A DNA stretch of 64,000 nucleotides from Elephas maximus indicus (taxonomy: Eukaryota; Chordata; Mammalia; Proboscidea; Elephantidae): positions 52,060,001-52,124,000 of the forward strand of contig NC_064834.1 in the NCBI RefSeq assembly GCF_024166365.1, given 5' to 3'. The notes beneath the pieces were generated by a model. That model saw nothing but the letters and a program-made list of their open reading frames with translations, did no database searches and had not been told where the DNA came from. This document shows, in pieces, positions 56,466-64,000 of the stretch (its first letter is position 1; each line of letters begins with the position of its first letter). Made by a program: the position numbers and the translations under genes.

Positions 56466-56467
56466 TC

Positions 56468-57290
56468 TGAGAACCTGGACTATATGAAGAAGAATGAGGC
56501 ATCAGGATTGAAGGAAGACTCATTAACAACCTACGATACCCAGATGACACAACCTCTCCTGCTGAAAGTGAAGAGGACTTGAAGAATTTACCGATGAAGA
56601 TCAAAGACTACAGCCTTCAGTATGAATTACACCTGAACATAAAGAAAACAAAAGTCCTCACAACTGGACCAATAAGCAACATCATGATAAACAGAGAAAA
56701 GATTGAAGTAGTAAAGGATTTCACTTTACTTGGGTTCACGATCAACACCCATGGACGCAGCAGTCAAGAAATCAAACAATGCATTGCATTGGGCAAACTT
56801 GCTGCAAAAGATATCTTTAAAGTGTTAAAAAGCAAAGATGTCGCTTTAGGACTAAGGTGAGCCTAACCAAAGCCATGGTGTTTTCGATTGCCTCAAATGC
56901 GTGTGAAAGCTGGACAGTGAATAAAGAAGACCAAAGAAGAATTGATGCCTTTGAATTATGGTGTTGGCAAAGAATATTGAATATACCATGGATTGCCAGA
57001 AGAACAAACAGAAGTACAGCCAGAACGCTCATTAGAAGAGAGGATGACAAGACTTCGTCTTACATACTTTGGACATGTTATCAGGAGTGATCAGTCCCTG
57101 GAGAAGGACATCATGCTTGGTAGAGTAGAGGGTCAGCGAAAAAGAGGAAGACTGTCAATGAGATGGATTGACACAGTGGCTGCAACAATAGGCTCAAGCA
57201 TAACAACAACCACGAGGATGGCGTAGGACCAGGCAGTGTTTTGGTCTGTTGTACATAGGGTTGTTATGAGCTGGAACCGACTTGACAACA
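56468..57290 (+). mobile_element. RTE LINE 3' half, 5'-truncated
   Basis: It begins at CCTGGACTATATGAAGAAGAATG (the RT region also near 25380) and runs to GGAACCGACTTGACAACAACA. It retains long open pieces: 56579-56860 (NIKKTKVLTTGPISNIMINR, KDFTLLGFTINTHGRSSQE), 56857-57090 and 56993-57226. The catalytic YADD is changed (reads as Y-P-D-D). Two frame changes break it. Confidence 0.9.
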
Positions 57291-57299
57291 ACATGGGGA

Positions 57300-57650
57300 A
57301 GGTGGCATAAACATCAACTATAATTGTCAGGAAAACTACTCTATGATACCAAGAAAAGATCCAGGGAAGGAGAGACACAATTGTAATATTTAATAAATTA
57401 TAAATATGTAAAATTGTAATATTTAGTGCCATGAGAAACCCAGCTCCTCAGGGTAGTGACCAGTGAGCAGCTCTGACAGTTACCAAAACCACAAGGTGCT
57501 TACTCCCTCCAGACATAAAAGACAAGGCCCTCTGGAGTCAAATTCCAGAATTAAGAAGCAGAATGTCTACCAACTTGTTGAGGTTTAAGCATCCATTTTC
57601 CAGAAGATTGAAGCAATAATTTGAATCTCCCAGGCCCTCAAATTATTACT
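57300..57650. other. Unassigned DNA
   Basis: Nothing recognised. Confidence 0.3.
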
Positions 57651-57651
57651 T

Positions 57652-58163
57652 GGTATCATGGATTGAATTGTGCCCCCCAAAATGTCTGTCATCTTGGCTA
57701 GGTCATGATTCCCAGTATCATATGATCGTCTAACCATTTTGTCCTCTGATGTGATTTCCCTATGTATTGTGAGTCCTATCACTATGATGTTAATGAAATG
57801 GATTATTGGTGGTTATGTTAATGAGATCTACAAGACTAGATGGTGTTTTAAGTCAATCTCTTTTGAGATATAGAAGAAAGAAGTGAGCAAAGAGACATGG
57901 GGACTTCATACCATTAAGAATGCAGCACCAGGAGAAGTGAGTGTCCTTTGGATCCAGGGTCCCTGTGCCAGAGAAGCTCCTAGTCCAGGGGAAGATTAAT
58001 GAGAAGGACCTTCTCCAGAGCCAACAGAGACAGAAAGCCATCCCCTGGAGTTGATACCCTGAATTTGGACTTCTAGCATACTACATTGTGAGAGAATAAA
58101 CTTCTGTTTGTTAAAGCCATCCACTTGTGGCATTTCTGTTAGAGCAGCAGTAGATGACTAAGA
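57652..58163 (+). repeat. LTR-like dispersed repeat, copy 3
   Basis: TATCATGGATTGAATTGTGCC, AATGTCTGTCATCTTGGC, GGTTATGTTAATGAGATC, TAAGTCAATCTCTTTTGAG, CTGAATTTGGACTTCTAGC, GAATAAACTTCTGTTTG and CAGCAGTAGATGACTAAGACA. The internal block 57680-57800 is absent from the 17.5 and 55.1 kb copies. Confidence 0.65.
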
Positions 58164-58212
58164 CACTTGGGTATTAGGTGCTTGTAGGCACCTACCTGTT
58201 CTCCATCTGGAC

Positions 58213-58430
58213 TAGCGTTTCTCAAAGTGGAATCCGAGGATCATCTGCAATACGGTTATTTCAAGAACTTATTAAGCATGCAGATTCCTACCCTTCCTCT
58301 TGGGGCCCCCATCAGTACTACTGAGGGAGTCTCCAGAGTTGGGGGACCAAGAATCTTCATGTTTAATGAACTACCCAGAGGATTCTCATGCACTCTACAG
58401 TTTGAATCCTACTGCCCTAGACTGATAGAT
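58213..58430 (+). mobile_element. MER5-like non-autonomous hAT DNA element
   Basis: CTAGCGTTTCTCAAAGTGGAATC at the left, AGCATGCAGATTCCTACCC, TCTTCATGTTTAATGAAC, AGGATTCTCATGCAC and CAGTTTGAATCCTACTG at the right. The ends are diverged inverted repeats and the internal order matches MER5-type elements. Confidence 0.65.
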
Positions 58431-59720
58431 CACCTCTAAAAAACACTCTAAAGCAAGACAGACATGAGGAGATAGGAGCAGGGTAGGGAGAGAATCCAGC
58501 CCTGTTCAGGCCAGGCACTATGACAACCTGACAGTTAAACGAAGCTGGTTTGGTGTAGTCGTTGCCCACACACTGCCATAGGCATCATATGTCTCACAGT
58601 AAGGCCAGGGACAGATCTGTGGGAGAGGCTCTCACTAAAGGCACCCTCTTCTGGGGGACAGGGCTAGAGCTTTATTCAGGGTCTAGTTAAGGAATTATCC
58701 TGCTCATCTGGCTAGACCTTAGTCCCCATTTGTTTGTTTTTGAGCCAGTGGAAACTTCCAGTTCCCAAAGTGATACAGAAAGTTAAAGGATCTCACCCAG
58801 AATCAGAATAAACCTTAGCACTCATTCTTTAGAGAACTGTTACAGGAGTGGAAGAAGTCCAGCATGGATGAATCAATATGGCCAGTGTGCTAAGGTACAC
58901 TGCTCCTGGGTGGGGAAAGGCACTTTAGCATGAGGAGGTCAGGATCCCTGAAGGCTAAGCCCAAGAAGGGTGTCAACAGGTCACCAAAGAAACTCTTTTT
59001 AACACTTTTTTTGTTTTGTTTTGCAACAATGTCACTCTTTGAAAGGGCTTCAGGCTGAGTCCAACACTTGGGTTCAGTGTGCCTGGATGGGCGAACTGGT
59101 AGAAGTGCAGGCCCAAAAAGTCTGTCTAAATGGGTTACTATGGAGTCTTCCCAGGAGAGAATTCACTCCAAAGGAAGAGAATTTAGAAGATCCAGCAATG
59201 AAGCTTCTCACTTGAATTTGTTAGCTAGTTCCTCGGTTTCAGTTCAATGAGGGGGTTGGAGGGTTACTAGGAGGAGATGCTATAAGCGAAAACTGAAAGA
59301 ACTATTTTACTCAAACTCTGTAAGATCCTTGTATACAAATGGCACAATTTTGATATCCAAATGGAAAAGTAAAACTCTCAAAAGGGTAAAAAGACATTTG
59401 CACCTACTTTTTTAATGCATAGAACCCAATGTGAGTAGCAGCAGTCTCCAGAAAATGTACCCAGGGGTTATGGTGGTACCCAGATAAAGCAGAGACTATG
59501 CCTGGCAGATCTGGGTGCCTGGTGGGCATGGAAGCAGAAGGGAGGGCTGGAGCAGTGGGAGAATAAAAAAGCAGTAGAGACAATGTGATAGCTACCTAGG
59601 CTAGTTTATGAGTATGCAAAACCTCCAAGAAATGCTTATCGAGAACTTTTCAGGGATCTGGAGTCCTGGATTAGCAGGTTGGAATAAGAGCAAGGAAAAC
59701 AGGGGTTTCAGGAAAATGTA
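58431..59720. other. Unassigned DNA
   Basis: No gene or repeat recognised. The open frame at 59021-59215 has no supporting signal. Confidence 0.3.
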
Positions 59721-59721
59721 G

Positions 59722-59950
59722 CAATTAAGGAGTATATGCTGTACAATCAGATTGCCTAGGTTCAAATCCCGACTTTACTGTTTAACTAGCTGTGACACAA
59801 GATAACCACTCTCTGTTTAGTTTCTGTATCTGTAAAATGGAGAGCATAATTGTTTCTACCTTATATAACTGTTTTGATAATTACATGAACTAAAAACATG
59901 CAAAGCACCTAGTATTTGGTATACACAGAATAAATATTCAATAAATAGCA
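59722..59950 (-). repeat. MIR
   Basis: Antisense MIR: CAGATTGCCTAGGTTCAAATCC, ACTAGCTGTGACACAAG, GTTTCTGTATCTGTAAAATGG and AAAGCACCTAGTATTTGG. Confidence 0.75.
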
Positions 59951-60348
59951 CAGTACTTACTCCGTGGGTTTGTTATGAAAATTTTAACTCAATAAGTGCT
60001 ATTTATTATTATGTAATAGAACTAAATTTTATACAGTATCAGTATATACATATAAACTAGAATACTTACAAAAAGAGAAGAAACCATTATAAAATTTTTA
60101 TTTAGCAGTGTAAAAACAAAACTAACTGCAACTATTTACGTAAATTGCTCACCATTTACACCTAATTACTATGAAGGACAATAACAATTATACATAGCGT
60201 TTAAATGTGTCAGATTGACTATGCTAAAAGGTTTGATTTTAACACTAGCCGCTGTGTGCATATGCTCAGTGCTCATCGTCTGTTGCTCTTGTATACAATC
60301 ATTTGCTAATGAGGCATGGTCTTCTGCTCACAGTGTTAAAAAAAAATT
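59951..60348. other. AT-rich unassigned DNA
   Basis: Nothing recognised. Confidence 0.3.
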
Positions 60349-60491
60349 AGTGGGAGGACTTCTGTCAATATCGCGCCTTAGATAACCTGCACGTAATGAC
60401 GCCCTGCCAAGAAAGACCCAAGAAACTAAGTAAAAATGACGCACAAAAAAATGACCTTGGATCCCAGAGCATCAAAAAGAGAGTTGAAGAA

Positions 60492-61370
60492 CAATACAGG
60501 GGAGGTCAGAACAACTGGACTAAACCAAAAGCAAAGAAGTTTCCTGAATAAACTGAATGCTTCAAAGGCCAGTGTAGCAGGGGCAGGGGTTTGGAGACCA
60601 TGATTTCAGGGCACATCTAAGTCAATTGGCATAATAAAATCTATTAAGAAAACATTCTGCATCCCACTTTGAAGAGTGGCGTCTTGGGTCTTAAACACTA
60701 GCAAGTGGCCATCTAAAATGCATCAATTGGTCTCAACCCACCTGGATCAAAGGAGAATGAAGAACACCAAGGACACAAGGTAATTACGAGCCCAAGAGAC
60801 AGAATGGGCCACACGAACCAGGGACTACATCAGCCTGAGACCAGAAGAACTAGATGGTGCCTGCCCACAACCAGTGACTGCCCTGACAGGAACACAACAG
60901 AGAACCCCTGAGGGAGCAGGAGAGCAGTAGGATGCAGACCCCAAATTCTCATAAAAAGACCAGACTTAATGGTCTGACTGTGACTGGAAGGACCCCGGTG
61001 GTCATGGCCCCCAGACCTTCTGTTGCCCCAGGACAGGAACCATTCCCAAAGCCAACTCTTCAGACATGAATTAGACTGGACAATGGGTTGGAAAAGGATG
61101 CTGGTGAGGAGTGAGCTTTTTGGATCAGGTGAACACTTGAGACTATGTTGGCACCTCCTTCCTGGAGGGTAGATGAGAGGGTAGAGGGGGTTAGAAGCTG
61201 GCGAAATTGACACAAAAAGAGAGTGGAGGGAGAGAGCGGGCTGTTCTCATTAGGGGGAGAGTAATTGGGAGTATGTAGCAAGGTGTATATAAGTTTTTAT
61301 GTGAGAGACTGACTTGATTTGTAAACTTTCACTTAAAGCACAATAAAAATTATTAAAAAAAAAAAAAAGA
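60492..61370 (+). mobile_element. L1 3'-UTR-only insertion with A-tail and TSD
   Basis: About 870 bases closely match the 3' UTR of the L1 at 38.97-39.84 kb, starting CAATACAGGGGAGGTCAG and ending GCACAATAAAAATTATT plus an A run. GAGAGTTGAAGAA occurs at 60479-60491 and 61373-61385, giving a 13-bp target duplication. No coding sequence is included. Confidence 0.92.
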
Positions 61371-61990
61371 GAGAGAGTTGAAGAAACGTACTGAGCACTG
61401 ATTGGACAGAGAGGCAGAAGGAGGCCAGTGGAAAAACAGACTGTGGGTCAACCACACCTTACCTGCTGGTGGGGAGCAGAGAGGTCATTTTGGGACAGCA
61501 TTGAACAACAACCCAGAGTGAGGAACCCAGGAAAGCAACTACAAAGAGAGCACAGCTGGTGGCAGAGATCTGTGCAAACAACCCTGGAAAGAAATGATGA
61601 GGTGGACAGGATGTGGTCAGGGATGGGGCACACCTGGGGGGAAGCGAGGCAGTGGTGTAGCTCTGAAACCAGGGAACCATGGGGAAGTGCCTCTAGAGCA
61701 AATGAAACAGACTGTGTCATCTGAATTTAGAGGGGGAGGAAGTGTATACAGGGAGTGTACAATTGTGGGGGAGCAAAGGGGAGGAACGGAGGGGGAGATG
61801 AAAGTTCTAGACCCTCTGGTGAGTGCAAGAAGGGAGGAAGCTAGGTATTAGTGCAGGGACTGCTTGTCAGTGGAGGCACCTGGCCATGTATACAGGAGCC
61901 ACCCAGTGAAAAGTCAACCCACAGAGTAACAACTAAAGCTTCTCCTCCTCTCCCAGAAATGGCCCCACCGAAGCTAAAGCGGTCACCCTG

Positions 61991-62400
61991 ACTGCCATGT
62001 GCATTATCATGTGCCCTGAGGCACAGGCGGAGCCAAGGTGCGCAATTCAGGCCCCACCTACCACTCCCTCCCAGAGATGCAGGCTGCAGCACTTGCTCTT
62101 ACAAGTCTGGTCCCACCTACCACCCCTCCCTGAGAGGTAGGAGGCCCTACCTGATGCAGCTAAGCCCACCCACAGCTCCTACCTCACCTTGAGGAGCAGG
62201 TGGCCCATACTGAAGGGCACAAGCCTGGCCACACCCGCTAACCCCTCTCTGAGACACAGATGGCTCACAGTTGTACATCAGAGCTGGGCCCTGCCCACTA
62301 CACACTCCGGAGGTGCTGGCTGCTGCACTTACCCAAGCAAGCCTGGCCACACCCTCGACCCCATCCCTGAGATGCAGGCCCTGACCACCTGGCAACCAGT
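61991..62400 (+). repeat. Degenerate ~59-bp tandem array in L1 5' UTR
   Basis: Unit starts (GGCCMCACC-like) at 62050, 62109, about 62165, 62227, 62287 and 62345, with steps of 59, 56, 62, 60 and 58. Each unit carries a CCCTCCCTGAGA-like block and a GCAGG-like block. A weaker earlier unit may begin near 61991. Tandem monomers in L1 5' UTRs act as promoters in rodents; that role here is inference. Confidence 0.5.
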
Positions 62401-63216
62401 GGTGAGCACACACAGCACCCAACCCAGCGACCAGCAGGGATGTTCCCTGCACCCACACCCCAGTGACTAGCCAGCAAGACCCATTACCTCACCAACAACA
62501 CCAGCCACATCCTGACAGGCACCATCTGCACCTCTGCCAAATGAGCAGGAGATCCTACTGCCGTTATCCTCCATATCTGCAGCATTACACATCCCACACC
62601 CAAACAATTCCTATAGGTCATCTGCACTTGCACTGAAACTCCTTGATAACCCACCACCTACTGAAATGCCAATTCATGCATGCACAGTAGGCTTATCCCA
62701 TCCATTTGGGTAGCACTCCCTCTCAGCAGATATGGAGATAGCTTGCCCTGATCTCCAGAGAAGGCATTAACCCAAAAGGACCCCACGATCTCATAAGAGC
62801 TGTGGACAAACCTTGTCAACTCAGCATTTGTCACCCAACATCAAGGAAGAAACATCCTCCCACATCTCCACTCAATCCAGTAAGGGAAGACATATGAGCC
62901 TAAACACAGAGGACTGACATGTGGGTATGACCCACCATTCTCACTAGTGAAAGGAAATCATACCCAGCCAACAGACACCACCAAAGTCACACATAGACCA
63001 GAACCGCAAAACAACAACAATTAAAATAATACAAAGGAAGAAAAACATTCTAAAGAGGAAAAGGAGAAACAAAGCTCTGGATACATCAAAACAAAACAAA
63101 AAAATCAGCACAAAACAAGCATTCATACAATCAATAAAGAAATATTTAAATAAATTAACACCTTAATGTCTTGGACACAGCAGACAATAATAAATCATAT
63201 GAATAAACAGAATTAG

Positions 63217-64000
63217 ATGGCTCAAACAAGTGAGCAAAATAAAGGGGCAGTAGGAGCCCTGGTGGCTCAGTGGTTAAGAGCTCAGGCTGCTAACCCAAAG
63301 GTTGGCAGTTCAAATCCACCAGCCGCTCCTTGGAAACCTTATGGGCAACCTACTTTGCCCTATAGGGCTGCTATGAGTCAGAATAGACTCAATGGCAACA
63401 GGTATGGTATGTGTGGTTTTTTGTTCGTTTGTTTGGTTGTTTGGTTTTAAACCTTCCTGAGAAAGAAATGATTACAGAGCTACCTTATAGGGACTTCAAA
63501 ATACTTATATATAGGATCCTTAAAGAGATGAAGGAAAACACAGACAAAATCCTAGAAGAATTAAGGAAAACAATGCAAGAGCAGAATGACAAAATAATTA
63601 GAAACCATACAAAAACAACAACTAGAAATCCAGGAAATTAGCAACAAAATATCAGAAATAGATAACACAACGGAAGGACACAAAGTAGAATTGAATCAAT
63701 GGAAGAAAGAATCTGCAAAATAGAGGACAAACCCCTTGATATTAATCTGTTTGAGGACCAATCAGAAAAAAAAGAATGAAGAAAGTCTAAGAGTTATCTG
63801 GGACACTATGGAGAGGGAGAATTGATGCATAATTGGAATTCCAGAAAAGGAGGAAAGAGAAAAAAGCACAGAGAAAATTTTTGAAGATTTATTGACAGGA
63901 AACGTCTCTAATATCATGAAAGATGAGAAGGCTTCCATCCAAGAAGCTCAATGAACCCCATACAGGATAGACCCCAAAAGAAATTCACGAAGACATAGCA
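63217..64000 (+). pseudogene. L1 ORF1 remnant, interrupted by AfroSINE
   Basis: ATG at 63217 opens MAQTSEQNKGA, then an AfroSINE interrupts. After it, reading resumes as LPEKEMITELPYRDFKIL and KEMKENTDKILEELRKTM (coiled-coil region), later SMEERICKIEDK and near the window end the ENFEDLLTGN-like and DPKRN-like steps before the RRM. Stops and frameshifts follow 63641. The C-terminal domains lie beyond the window. Confidence 0.8.
63251..63418 (+). mobile_element. AfroSINE, short form, inside L1 ORF1
   Basis: GGAGCCCTGGTGGCTCAGTGG head, CCAAAGGTTGGCAGTTCAAATCC B-box region, GAGTCAGAATAGACTCAATGGC end and a T/G-rich tail to about 63447. No clear target duplication was seen. Confidence 0.92.

Larger units (their letters stand above)
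60350..64000 (+). mobile_element. L1 LINE 5' end (5' UTR and ORF1), runs off window
   Basis: The right part is clearly L1 ORF1 (63217-64000), so the 1.5-2 kb before it is where an L1 5' UTR should be. It is GC-richer and has a ~59-bp tandem array. The probable 5' end is near 60350, where a GGGAGGACTT start and CpG-bearing sequence (TATCGCGCC, GTAATGACGCCC) follow an A-run; this edge is inference. A shorter L1 tail (60492-61370) and an AfroSINE inserted later. Confidence 0.6.

Noticed and set aside
61428..62470. Several 73-103 codon open frames, including cysteine-rich ones
   Set aside because: They fall in the GC-richer L1 5' UTR and its tandem array. Low stop density there is expected and all frames conflict.

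Overview
The window is AT-rich, repeat-dominated mammalian chromosomal DNA. No complete protein-coding gene is visible. The most abundant element is a tRNA-headed SINE (start like CCTGGTGGCACAGTGGTTAAG, inner GGTTCGAATCC B box, end like GAATCGACTCGACGGCAATGG). With its relatives it appears about 35 times on both strands. This is the AfroSINE group, known from afrotherian mammals. RTE-type (BovB-like) LINEs and a distinctive L1 family point the same way, most likely a proboscidean (elephant) or close relative. The species call is inference from repeat content.

Layout. 0-4.9 kb: a HAL1/L1-like remnant (-), an RTE tail, an old L1 3' half (-), a MIR split by an AfroSINE, and two more AfroSINEs. 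4.96-10.08 kb: a 5'-truncated L1 (+) with ORF1 C-terminal and whole ORF2 remains, all frameshifted. 10.1-15 kb: old L1M, L2 and unassigned repeats with mostly unique DNA, plus a palindromic ~58-bp repeat patch. 15.3-18.7 kb: AfroSINEs, an RTE tail, and an ancient repeat carrying several later insertions, one of them nested three deep. 20.1-21.7 kb: an L1 piece split by a run of same-strand SINEs, with its continuation inverted. 22.5-26.4 kb: the longest RTE copy, with endonuclease and reverse-transcriptase remains, preceded by an inverted RTE tail and interrupted by an AfroSINE. 26.5-45.2 kb: scattered SINEs, L2, MIR, HAL1-like and L1M remains, and a relatively young 2.1-kb L1 (-) at 38.97-41.09 kb with a clear target-site duplication. 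45.2-52.1 kb: a stretch nearly free of recent repeats, with a possible promoter and signal-peptide first exon at 45.86-46.16 kb. 52-60 kb: SINEs, two copies of an LTR-like repeat, an RTE 3' half and a MER5-like DNA element. 60.35-64 kb: the 5' end of an L1 (+) that runs off the window. It contains an L1 3'-UTR insertion, a degenerate ~59-bp tandem array, and ORF1 interrupted by an AfroSINE.

How the parts relate. L1 enzymes probably produced the L1 copies and their long A-tails. AfroSINEs share their last ~35-40 bases with the RTE tail, which fits mobilisation by RTE machinery. Nesting and target-site duplications give a relative order: MIR, L2, HAL1 and L1M are oldest, then RTE and the LTR-like repeats, with many AfroSINEs and the L1s at 38.97 and 60.49 kb youngest. 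No RNA gene, CRISPR array, origin or prokaryotic-type operon was found. All boundaries come from reading by eye and can be off by 5-30 bp, more for ancient repeats.
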